A stretch of 64,000 nucleotides of DNA from Larus michahellis (lineage: Eukaryota > Chordata > Aves > Charadriiformes > Laridae). The first letter of the stretch is position 1, and every line of letters begins with the position of its first letter. A program made the translations under genes and the position numbers. Location of the stretch: positions 9,424,001 to 9,488,000 of the forward strand of contig NC_133906.1 of the NCBI RefSeq assembly GCF_964199755.1. Reading direction: 5' to 3'. A model generated the notes under the pieces. That model did no database searches. It had not been told where the DNA came from and worked only from the letters and a program-made list of their open reading frames with translations. Below are positions 1 to 11,400 of this stretch, piece after piece.

Positions 1-1559
1 GGGCTGGGCTGCATGTCACATGCCAGAGTTAGAAACGGAACAGAAATAACCTGCCTGACAATGTGTTTATCCCAGATGAACGGGCATGACTAAAGCCTGA
101 GCGGTTGAAGTCTCATTTTCTGCGGCTGCTGGAGGGTCATGTTGCTGGTCGGCAGCTGCGGGGTCCCACACTTGTGCCCCCAGATGTGGCGCAGGCAGCA
201 CCGGGAGCCAGGACCAGAGTCCCGGTCTCGGTGGGGCTGGGAAGGGCAAACCCATTCCTGTTGCGCCTGCTTAAGGAATACCGGCTTTGTGAATCATCTT
301 CTCAGGAACTGGCGGATGAGAAATGGGCAGGTCCGGGGACTCCAGGCTGGAGTCGTAGCTGCAGATGGTGAGGTTGCCAACTGGGGAGACTACCACAGAA
401 CACGCAGAATCACAAAAATGTGGTTTAGTTTAGTTTTCAGTTGTTTTAGGACCTTTAATCTATTAAGGACTTTGCTTTGTCAGGGAAGGCTGTAACGGCT
501 CTGGCTTAATGCCACAGCAGCCGTGAGCCCGACAATTTACTGTGCCTCAGCAGAAAACGGGCTGACCGGAGCCTCTGCCGATAAAAGATACTCCCTGGCA
601 ATTACAGCCTTGTGAACGGGAGGCTGCACAGGTTTAAAAAAAAAAAGTAAGCTGGTGAACAAGAAAATGCTGGGATTCTTCCAAAGAGGGAAAGCTTGTG
701 AATGAGCAACATATTAATGCTGCACATCAAGTGTGCCCCTACGCATCTTTACCTACTGTTAGAGAGAGGTGGCACTTTGATATAATTGGCTCTTGGCTGC
801 AGCAGCCGGCAACAGAGCTTGGCTGTTGCAGTGATCCCTTGGGAATAACACAGCTAATTAAAGCCTAGGAACTGGTGACCAGCAGCTTCTCCTTTCTCGC
901 CGGCTGTCTGTGCTAATCAGAGGTAGGTGGATCTCATGGAAGACTTGTGCTGAAATGTGCTAATCGGGGAAGGAAGGATTCGGCTTTAAAACTTGGTGCT
1001 TTATCAAATCCTAAATATTCCAACACGATGAGCTGGGAGAGAGTTCAGATCCCTGCTTAATAGCCGGGTGGGAGGGGATCGGCAGCACAGTGCTACAGTA
1101 AGTCACGGCGTGTGTCAGTCCCACAGTCGCTTTTCCGAGTATTACCTCCTGCTGCCTCGCTTAGTGCTGCTGGTTTGGCAGCCAGATCTTATGATGTGAA
1201 CGGAGAGCTGCTTTTTTTTGCTTTTAAGAGATGCTAAATGCCCCAAATCTTTGGTGAGGTTGAAGGAACTACAGGTATTCAGCTCCTCTGAGGGCCAGGT
1301 CTTGAGACTCACGGTCAGAATCCAGAATTAGCTGGAAAAACCTACTTTTTGCCCAAGTGGCTTTTCCCAGAAGCACCACATTCCTGGGGGCTTGGCAGAG
1401 CCCGGGTGGGTTTTATGCCCCCAGAGGGTGCCCTGCAAGCTCAGCTCATCTTCTGCACCTGGTTTTATTCCTTTCCTAAGGAAAATTGTTGGACTTTGCT
1501 TTGTTGGTTACTCTTGATTTGCAATGGGATGGGATGTCCTGCATTTTATAGCACCTGCC

Positions 1560-2120
1560 GCAGTGCCGGGCACTCCAGTAATGCCAGTTACGGGCAGGCA
1601 GCCATGCTGGAGGCCGTGCAGCCGAGCTGCCTGGTGCTGAGGGCCCACGGTCACGAGTGGGCTGAAGTGGTGGTTCGTTGCTCCATGGGGACAGGTTAAT
1701 GTGCTGGTGGAGGCACTGGTCCCAGAGGAGACCTGGGAGAAGGGGAGGAGAAGTGAGAGGTGAGCCAGGACCTGATGCTGGCAGGGGAGCGGCAGGGTGC
1801 GCAGCCAGCATGGCCCCCGCGGGCTGGCAGCCATGGCTGAGGGAGCCCACCCGGGTTTGTGGTTCACGCTGGGGGTGGAGGGGAGGTGAGAGCCCACAGA
1901 GGTGGGCAGCAGCACGGCTGTGCCATGTACGTGGGGGAAAGGGACAGATCCGGCACGTCTCGTCATCGAGGTGCCAAAGGGCGGGAGGAGCGAGGTGGGG
2001 CTGGAAGGAGGGGACAGGGCCTCGCACGCTGCCGAGGGCAGAAAGAGCGAAAACGAAAAGGGCGTCCACTGCACGGTAACGAAACAGCCCTGGGTTCGTT
2101 CCTCTGCCCACTTGGTCACG
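1560..2120. other. GC-rich, CpG-enriched segment
   Basis: By eye the segment is clearly richer in G+C than its flanks, and a hand count gives roughly 30 CpG dinucleotides in about 560 bp. That is borderline for a CpG island. The long open frames on both strands here are best explained by composition. No promoter element or exon was recognised. Confidence 0.4.
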
Positions 2121-5100
2121 ATGCTCTGTCGGGTTTGCTCGCCAGGTATGTGGCAGGATGAGTGTTTGGGGGACAGACCTTCTCAGGGCATCCCACCTCG
2201 TGCTGAAGCAAAGCGATGTCAAATAAAACAAGATTTTGAGGTTCGTGGAGCCTTTCTCTGTAGCTGGGTGGAGAGCTGTGCTTTGCTACAGTGAGAGGAG
2301 GCTTTTTCAGGGGCTGAGTGTTTGCTTTCTCAGGTACCGGTTGTATACACCTTAGAGCTTTGTGAGACATCCATTTCGGAAGCCCCACGGGTCGGCCACC
2401 GCCGAGCGCCGTGCTGCAAGGGCAGAAATGCAAGCTGCAGCTACACGGCTGGGTGGGTTACAGAGACCCAGCAGGGGAGAACAGATTGAATTACTGAGTA
2501 TGGGACGCTACAGGCACCCTGGCAAGTTATTTATAAAACCTCAGCAATTGTTCCAATCTGTTGAATAAATGAAGACAGACATGGCTGTACTTCACTGCAC
2601 GTCTTGGGTTTATGGCACGGGGAGCCCATCGTGGGGGAGGGAGGTCATCCTGAGTGGGCCGAGCCCTGTCTGCAAGCCCTGCTGGGGCAGCTCATCTGAT
2701 GGATTTTTAGTAATTGAGGTTTTGTGCTAACCCAGGCACCCACTCTGAACTTTCTCTGTGTCCAGGTTTGATTCAGGAGGTGGGGCTGGCTTCAGTGGTG
2801 GCACAGAAGTGGAGGGTGAAGATGGCTCTTGGGTATCCTGTTCCCATCACGCGTGAAGAGGAAAAGGTAACAAAAGCGATATAATCTGAAATTTAGTGTT
2901 GTAACCCACCCATACGGAATTATCAGAGAGCACAGAGAGGTTTCTAGTTCCTCGTTCTTTCTCCTAATATTCCTGTACAGTAAGAAGGTTTGCACAGTCT
3001 CACAACTGAGAAACAGTAATGATAGAAGCTTTAGCGTACGGTAATGTAGTAGAATGACTTGAATGACTGGACTGGCAATTAGTGGGTGTTACCTATTCAG
3101 GGAGGGCAGAGTAAGTAGAGGAAGAAGCAGCAGCAATTTTAAGTGCTGTAGACTAAAATGGCTACCGGGGACGTGTCAGTGAGCGTGATGATGAAGCTCA
3201 GCAACAGGACGCACGGGCCCACCAGAAAACAGACGAGCTGCTTTTCAAGCTCCCTTGTAATGAAAAGATAAACTGCTGGAGCCACACTGCGCCCTCTGCG
3301 CTTCCTAAAATTATTTCCAGAAGGGCTTTCTAATATGAGATCCTGAGTATGTGACTTTGAGCCCTGTTATAACGTCTAGAAAAAAAAAAATCAGTGTCCT
3401 GGAAGTTGGTGGTTACAGACAGAGTCCTGAGTTACCCACGGATCTGGCCACATCTACCCACATGTAAATGTAGATTTTTTCCATTTCTACCTCGGCTTTA
3501 AAAAAACTAAAACTAGAAGGAAAAATTGGGTAAACTTGACTAGAAATAAGAAGATGAAAACCAAAATGTAGATTTCTAAGATGCTGGACAAAAGGAATAT
3601 AATTTTTTTGTTAAAAACTGCAAAAGGAGGTAATCTTTGGCTATACGGCCAGGAGGCTCAACAGTGAATATAAAGGCAGCAATTAAAAAGCAATAACATT
3701 GCACATGGGAAGACAAAATAGGTAGCTGCCGTAAAGTTGATGTAAGAGAATACAGTCTTGATAAGGAAAGCTTAAAAAAGGCATGACTAACAAAGATAAG
3801 GATGATACAAGAGAAACTTTATTCTATTGGGAACAAAAGCAGCACCCAAAATGTGGCGGCGGCCTGTTGCCGACCATAAAAGCACCGGTGTTGGGTATTT
3901 CTCAATTTAAAGCCAGTGGGATGCTGTATTTGCCATTCCATTAGCACCCAGGTGGAACAGTAACGGGACTGCAAAAAAGCCCGGCTGTTTCCCCTAAAGC
4001 AGCCACCTGGCTCAGCCCCTGCGCCTGGAACGTGTGCTGGGCACGCAGACAGGGCCGGGGGGCAACGGAGGGCAAAGATGAAGACCCAGGTTAATATAGG
4101 CTGGTTAATCTGACATCAGGGATAGGGATCTGGAAACAGGATCAGAAATCCAGAATTAAAGGCAAACATGCAATTAAAATCCATCAAAAATAGACCTTGT
4201 CATTCAACCAGGCTTAGTGAGTCTAATTACAAAGACACAGCGCCTGGCATGGCACTCTACAGGATACGCAATATTTACAGATAACTATCTACAATATAAA
4301 ATAAATGATGCACACGTGGAGTAGGATTGTCTCCCTGACGGCTCTCAAACAGTTTGCCACTGTCCTTCAAACAGGGATGTTTCCTGTGAGTGATTTCTGC
4401 TGAAACCACTGCTAGACCTTGTAATACGTGACACTTTCATCAGTGGCTGAGAAAGCTGAAGTCTAGCAAGTAACCCAAATGCTAGGAAGCAGCAGCCTGG
4501 TGGGAAGACACACAGAAGAACATACATTGCTCAGGAAGCCGGGCCTGCCAAACAAAGCGTGACTTAATTTAGCATTTAGCTGCATTAACACAAGGAAGAA
4601 AATGTCGTCCACAGCTGCAGGGAAGGGGGGGTCTGTATCTCTGCTATCCCAGAAAAGGCTGAGGGGAGGTCTGGAACTTCGCTCATCTGTTGCCAGAAGG
4701 GTTAAGACAGTCTCTGAGGGTGTAAACAAGGAAGAACAAGGAAGAATGTCGGGCCTGCCTTATAGATTAGAAGGGAGAGAAACCTCAGTGTCAGTTCTGA
4801 TGTCAAAAAAAGGAAGGTTTGAGACAAAACATTACGGAAATCCTGGAAAAAGTTCTTTGTAGGGAGAGCCGGAAAGCAGCCCTGTCTCTTCAGCTGATGG
4901 AGAAGAGCAACAGGCCTCTTTGTTGCTGTGCAAACACGTTCGGGGAGGGAAGGCCGGGTACTGAACAGGCAGAGTAAGAGGGAACAAAGGCTGGGGCTGA
5001 GGACAGACAAGTGGAAGTGGAAGAAAGGCACATGCTTGTTACAGTAAGGGTGAGCAACTATTGGAACAAATTAGCAAGGAACTTGTTGGTTTAAGTGCAC

Positions 5101-7387
5101 TTATATTTAAAAGATTATGTTTCATAAAACATTTTTTTCCTATTAGAGGTTGTAAGCGCAAGATGTGTGACTCAAAACAGCCTGGCATTGCGGTGGAATT
5201 GTGGCCAGTTACACCAGGAGGAAGTACCAATTACCTTTCTGGTGACAGCTGTGATGGCTAGTTTAGACACACACAAAAAAAATCCCTTAAAAATAAAAAG
5301 CAAAATAAATGCATTTGTTTAGGATTTGGACAATGCAAAAGGAACTTTCTGGCAATTAATTGGAATTTTACCTAGAGGAGAGCTTGCTGCAATGGCAGAC
5401 CACGCGTTTCAGAGGTTTCTGGTTCAGCTGGAGGGTGGCACTCTGAGTGGGTATGACCCATACAGTCCTCGGTATTGCTGTGCCCAACTTCCAGTGACAC
5501 TAACCCGCCTCTTTCACACAATGCAATTAAATTACAAACAAACACAAGTATGGAAAGCAAATCATCTCCAATCCTTCAGCTTCATTTGTTCTTCCCTTCA
5601 TTTTAAAACTGTAGATACACATCAGGCATCCAGCAGGGACGTTGCACACTTACTTGATGTTGTGTTTGCACAGGGGTAGTAATATTAAAAGTTTTGTTGC
5701 GCTTTTATTTTCCAGAATAAGTTAACCCGTGTCCACCCCAAGAAGGCACATTTGCAGCCCTCCAGCCCTTTAAAGATGTGAAGCGGCAACAGAATGGAAG
5801 GAAGAATGGACTCATTTGTAAGGCAAGTAGCAGGTTGCTAAAAGCTACTGCTTGCAACTTTGCACAACAGCCACACGCTGCTAAATAATATATAGACACA
5901 CACAGTGCATGTAAAGATAGCAATTAATTGCTAATAACAAAGATATATATAAAAATTTAAAGTACAGTAGCTCTAAAGTGGTTCCATTTATGTATGTTCT
6001 ATGGGTGTACGCATGGGGCAGTGGAGTGACACCCAGGGCACAGACCCAACCTGCCTCACATTCAGTGACGTGGGACTAGTGCTAAGGTTGGCAAATGAGA
6101 CGAAGCGTAGCTGAGCTCCTTTCCGCACCCTCATTCCCTGTGCAAAGTTAGTTACTGGAGCTGAGGAGTCAGTGGACCGCCTGGCTCCAGGTGCAGACAC
6201 CTCGTGCTGCCTCCAGAGCCTGCCACCTTTTCCGCTTTGAGGCAGCGTGGAGCCTGCAGCAGCAGCAACTGCCAACTCCACCCGCCCGGCGCGGTCCCAG
6301 GAGCTGTAGGGAAGCGGGATTCACACATACCCCCGTGGGCACAAGCCAAGCTCACGAGCTCCAGCCCAGCACTGCCCCTGCCCAGCGCCCCTCGGAAGCA
6401 GCTTGGACACCTTTGCTCTGTAGTGTTCCAGCTTTCAGGAAAGACTATTAACATTTATACTAATCTCAGCACTGCCCAACCCAATGAGCCTTCTCTGAAT
6501 CTGAAGAGCTCAGCTGAGAAGGCAGAGCGGTTTTAGAGCTAATTAGCCATCTGGACCTGCAGAACCTCTGGGGTGTGAGCACACTTCTCTCCCAGCACAG
6601 CGCCCAGGTAGGCTCAGGCCTCTGCCTGGGTACTGGAGCCCGGCACACCTGGCCTCCGGCTGGCAAACCCCTCTCCAGCAGCACCGGGGAGCAAAATCTG
6701 TCTTTAAAACCTCCCATCCACACACCTACCCCTTTGCCCAAACTGTACCAGTAAAGGAAATTCAGCCTTGCGCGTTAGAAAGTTTACTCCAGTAAAGCAC
6801 GGCGCAGTTACAGTTTCAGCACGTGGAAATCCTAGAGGCTGTTTGCTGTTATTTACTTAAGTGACATTTTAATTATGCAGAAGATGTTAAAGGCTGCATA
6901 GGCATCTCTTCTCTCTTCTTTTGACAATGACATTTCAATTCCCATAGACTTAATACACACTCACTGCAGACTTGAGATAGTTTACAAACAGGTGACGACA
7001 AAGTCAAAACCAAAAATGCAGCAAGACAGACAGAGTTAAACAAGAATCCAAAAACCCCTGCACAGCGGCAGAGACAAAAATGAAAATAAAGCACCAAGAA
7101 TGCCTTAGCTTGAGAGACTGTTCCTTTCAGGCATACCGGTGTAGACTGGAGCTCTGTAATTTCAGTCCGTAAAGTACACATGGAGAGACTTCCTGAAATA
7201 AATCTGACAACCCATAGCCAACAGACAGCCACCACTGATTACCTAATTCAATCATGTACTGAAATCTCCATGGAGACAACTGAAGAATCTGCCTCCAATG
7301 TAAACATCCGCATCAATATAAAAAGTAGTAAGTAGTAATTACAAAAGACACCCCTTCTCCAAAATCTGAATGAACTCCTTTGACAGC

Positions 7388-7425
7388 ATATATAAATATA
7401 TATATATATACACACAGACACACAC
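7388..7425. repeat. (TA)n-(CA)n microsatellite
   Basis: Alternating TA units run directly into CA units with small interruptions. A shorter TG/TA run lies at 7572-7590. Confidence 0.85.
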
Positions 7426-7841
7426 TTCAAAGTCTTCAAGGCCTAGTATACTGTGAAAATCTTTTGCAATCATATTTAACATCACTTATTTGTTTGCCAT
7501 TACAGATATCTGTAACATGAATGAATCTTAGACAAGCAAATTTAACTAATTTTATGGTACCATTACAAAGAGTGTGTGTGTGTATATATAGGGGCACAAA
7601 ATTTCCTTTTTGCCTTCAGAAAAATTAATAAAAAGTAAACAAACTGTCTTGTAAGGGTGGCCTGAGCTTAATTTACTGGCATTGCTATAAGCAAGATGAA
7701 AAAAATCAAATGCTTCAAATTAGTGTCTTGCAAGTATGTTATTTGTGGGTGACTATAAGCACTTTTAACAATAATACCACCATGTGAAGGACTCAAATAA
7801 GGAAAGAACTTCACAAACCAAACCAACAGAAATGCCAAGCC

Positions 7842-7847
7842 TTTATT
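7842..7847 (-). terminator. TTC1: Probable TTC1 poly(A) signal
   Basis: The plus strand reads TTTATT, which is AATAAA in the sense of TTC1, about 490 nt past the stop codon. It is followed in the transcript direction by a GT-rich stretch (tctgttggtttggtttgtg), the expected form of a downstream cleavage element. Cleavage would fall near 7820-7830, giving a 3' UTR of about 0.5 kb. A second AATAAA only about 60 nt after the stop (plus 8271-8276) is an alternative. Confidence 0.6.
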
Positions 7848-8270
7848 ACAAAGAAAAATTACTCCACAGAAGAGGCTGGCTTGCTTCCATGCATGCTGTC
7901 AGTCCTATCCACCTGCTGAGTGTGGAGAAGTGCTTCTGCTCGATTCGTTAATTCCCCAAGACACCATTAGGCTTTGTTCTTGGCTACAGGTGCATGGGCA
8001 TTTTGATTCAACAGAATTGCTTGCTAGAATTTTGTTGCCAGCATTGAATGGGCCAAAATAATGAACCTGCCTGTTGGATAAGCCAAACACCACAAGGGAA
8101 GGAAAAAAAATATTGAAAAAAAAAAATCATCACACGTTGGACACAGTTATCACTAAGAGAAGTCAAATGACTTGCTTTACATCCACATTGTAAATAATTT
8201 CACAAGCAGGGACATGAGTATGCTTGAGTCATCTTCACTTGGGGAGCGTGAAGAATGTTTGCTGAATCCT

Positions 8271-8276
8271 TTTATT
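8271..8276 (-). terminator. TTC1: Alternative proximal TTC1 poly(A) signal
   Basis: A sense-strand AATAAA lies about 60 nt after the stop. If used it would give a very short 3' UTR. The distal site has the better GT-rich downstream context. Confidence 0.3.
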
Positions 8277-8336
8277 GGTACGTGCAAGCACACGGTCACG
8301 AAGCCTGAAAGCCAGCAGAACTAGACTGAATTCACG

Positions 8337-8470
8337 TTATCTATTGTTGTTGGGATTTTGAACAAAATTGATGGAGTATGAACCAGTTGATGAATCCTGC
8401 TTTATCTGAAAATTTTCTGTTGACAGGCCAAAGGGGCGGAGAACCAAATTCCCAAGATCCTTCAGTTTGC
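8337..8470 (-). CDS. TTC1: TTC1 coding exon 7 (last), C-terminal tail
   Basis: It follows a ttcattgtag acceptor. With the G carried over from the previous exon it encodes residues 247-290, starting [15 protein letters not shown], containing [10 protein letters not shown] and ending NPNNNR then TAA. This tail is the most conserved non-TPR part of the family. CDS length is 134 nt. Confidence 0.97.
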
Positions 8471-11400
8471 CTACAATGAAAGGAGATAACACATTAAGGA
8501 GAAGGAAAACTCCCATTGAATTATGCCCAACTACACAGTGCAGCTCTACAAATTTATCTACTAATTTAAGGTAAATGCTGTGGAAATCTCTGCAGTTTGT
8601 TGAATATTTAGGCTGTTACACGAATTAAAAAAAATCCCTCCCAATTGTGATGTAGTTACTGTCAGCTCTGAAATCAGACCACCATGCTGGTTCTGGGCGG
8701 TTTGTCTGGCAGCCCTGATGGAGGGCCAGTGGCTGCCGACAGTCATGGCCGTGTGGCTACAGCCACCCAGAAGCACCTGATTTCCTCCGTTATAAGCTCC
8801 TGAGGCACGAGAGTTTAACAGCTCACAACAAAGCACTGGTCTCCCCTATACTTATGCTTGGATATAACTCTGATAGTTGCCAACATTCAATTTTCTAACA
8901 AAGTTTTCAGTTCTGGTCATTTTAGGTGTAGCTACAGCTCTACAAACAATCAAGAATATTTTAACTGCCAGTTTCCTAGACTACCGAAAGACACAATGAA
9001 AGCGCAAGTTCAAACCCCTCATTTGTAACTATTAAAAATCCCTTTTTAAACATGTATATTGATATGAAGAAAAATAAAAAAAATAATTCATCTTTGCAAC
9101 TGTGTTTGCACCTGCAAACTCAGCAGTTCCACCTGAAGCATACAACTTTACAGCCGTTTTGCCTGCAGAAAAACTCAGCGTGATGAGACTCAACATCATT
9201 AACTCACTTTTGAAACTACAGTTCTCCAGGGCTAACTCACCGCTGCTAGCAGCTCTAAGCAGCTATTATTTAACAAACTTTGTCAAACATACATCGGGTA
9301 TGACAGTTAACAGAATCTAAAGGCTTCTAGCAATAGATGTATGATACGTGCTTCTGGACTCTAGAAAACGAATGTTGCTACCACCTATAAAAGGGGATGG
9401 GCAACAAAAGTACATCCTTTTTAAAAAGTCATATCTATACAGAGAAGATAGAATAGATAAAATACATTAAATTAACAAAGAAGCAGAGGTAACAACTTGC
9501 ATGTTGGCTAAACACAAGCTGAGCCGCTGGCATGACAAGCCAAAGGAGGAAGATGGTCAGTTTTCCAAGGAAAACATTATTTTCCTCCTGGCTTCAGTGC
9601 AGAATCGTAGACTAATTTCCCAAAGAATAAACAGGAGAAGTCCGGACAAGTTGAAGCCTACCCTAGGTTTGCATCCACAGGCTACACACCAGCTTTCACA
9701 AAGCCTTCTACCTCTACTAGATCTTCAAGGTAATGGATTTTATTTTGCTGGGAGTTTTGTGCATGCACACAGCGGAGATACATTGACAATAGCTGGCACC
9801 AGGAAATCCAGTTGCGCAAGCGAAGTAGTCACAATCATGTAACTAAAACGTGCAAATGCCACACCTATTCCTGCTCACACGTGCATGTTTTCTGCAAGCC
9901 ATCGTGAGAAACATCTGTTATTCTAGTCATCTTCACCTTTATTTCTATTTCTAAGCTAACATATTAGAATCTAACTGCCAAGTCATATAAACACTTATTT
10001 AGCTTCCTGCTTTTGTTTGTTTGAAAATGCTGTTCTCAAAACAGAAATTGTATCTGAGCCTGAACTTATCACATGGAAGTACGCCCCTTATCTCTTACAA
10101 TCTGGCAACAGTTCAAGACAGGTTAAACATCATCAACGTGAACTAAAATACACTATTTTTTCTATCACGCTTCCAAAACTGAATTGAGGGCAGGGGGGGC
10201 TGTTTTGAACACAGTCACAAAATATACAAAAAGTAACAATAGCAGGTGCAACATGTGAACATTTTAATCTAAGGAACAACTCAGTCCTGCATACAGAGAC
10301 TAACAGCTAGCATCACTGCGGCACACCTACATACACCAAAGTAATTAAGATCTTGCATCAAAGCGCTGGGTCACCACTGGGTATCTTTCAGAGATTTATG
10401 TAATTATGTTAAAGCAAGACTGGTCTTTGAGAGTGAACGTGGAACTTCCATGGCCTTACACAGGAAAAAAAAAAAAGACAACCTTAGCCTAGAAAAGCAG
10501 CAAGTTGGTGAGACAGGATTTTTCTTTAATTTCTTTTTGTTTTTTCTGTTTGGATTAACAGATGTGGTGGTTTAGTGATCTGGCCCAAGTCATTCCAGAG
10601 AATGGCTCAGCTAGGATTAGCTGCTTTGTACTGCTGGTGGGGTTTTATTTTAAGCTGTTTAAACTAAGTTAACTATTAAGTTCATAATTTTATACAGCAT
10701 CCTAAAAGCATTTTGGTTATAAAACCATAAAGTTGCTCATAGCATCTCTATGACTGGGATGAATAGTTGCTATTGTACTTCTAGACAAACATTTGGTCAT
10801 TGTTTAGCTTCAGGTTTGGGGTGAGAAGTGCCTTTGTCTACTGGTGGAAGAATCCTGGCATAGTCTGGCATCGCTGGAGTGGGCTGTACACAGTTCACAA
10901 GTTATCCAGGCACTGCAGCTGGCTCAGGAGCAGGCAGACAAGTTTGCCCGTTTCAGGAAACTGTGAAAGGTCTTTTCTAATTGGAGTTAGTACGATGGCT
11001 CTTTTCCGGTCATACTGGAGCCAATAAACGCAGAACAACTGCCTTGGTATTCTTGCTTGTAGCTAGGCCAGTTCTTTGGGAGAAGCTAAAGACTACATGA
11101 CATATATAATACTTTATTCTTCATTTCACTGTGATTGAATATTTAAAACAATACAGTCATTGGTCACCTTCCTGTTCTATCACTTAAATTCCCATATAGC
11201 AATGCCTTCTGGTGCAGCCACATTTAATAAATCGTTAATGAAGCAGAAGAAAGCCTTGCCTTTTCCGGGAACTCGAGCCCAAAGCACTGCTCCTGCTGTC
11301 TTGGCGCACATAAACCCATCATTGTAGGAAAGCACTATTTCCTCCTCCCCCACTCTCCTTTCATCCCTAAATTAAGATCTGTAGTTAAGTCCAACCTCCT

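Larger units (their letters stand above)
1..7819. other. Intergenic region 3' of TTC1, no recognisable exon
   Basis: No open frame here resembles a known protein. The longest frames lie in GC-rich stretches (about 1.4-2.2 kb and 6.15-6.75 kb), where stop codons are scarce and several frames are open on both strands at once. Plus-strand AATAAA hexamers occur (for example near 2565 and 7626), so the 3' UTR of a gene entering from the left could be present but is not demonstrable. In mammals PWWP2A sits tail-to-tail with TTC1 at this position; no PWWP-domain coding sequence was seen. The region holds short TA/CA and TG/TA microsatellites near 7.4 and 7.58 kb and a CpG-enriched stretch at 1.56-2.12 kb. 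Confidence 0.6.
7825..8336 (-). other. TTC1: TTC1 3' UTR (inferred extent)
   Basis: This is the stretch between the TTC1 stop codon and the better of two AATAAA signals. It contains two T-rich runs in the sense direction (plus-strand A-runs near 8101-8126). The 3' limit is inferred from the poly(A) signal and its GT-rich downstream element, not observed. Confidence 0.5.

Noticed and set aside
1476..2231. 251-codon minus-strand open frame, the longest in the window
   Set aside because: It lies in a GC-rich stretch where other frames on both strands are also open. It has low-complexity Pro/His/Ser/Ala content and resembles no known domain.
5326..5679. 117-codon plus-strand frame preceded by a possible splice acceptor
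   Set aside because: No recognisable domain or homologue. The upstream ttgtttag could be an acceptor, but nothing links it to a gene.
6152..6741. Overlapping short frames on both strands
   Set aside because: They follow local GC richness and have no recognisable protein similarity.
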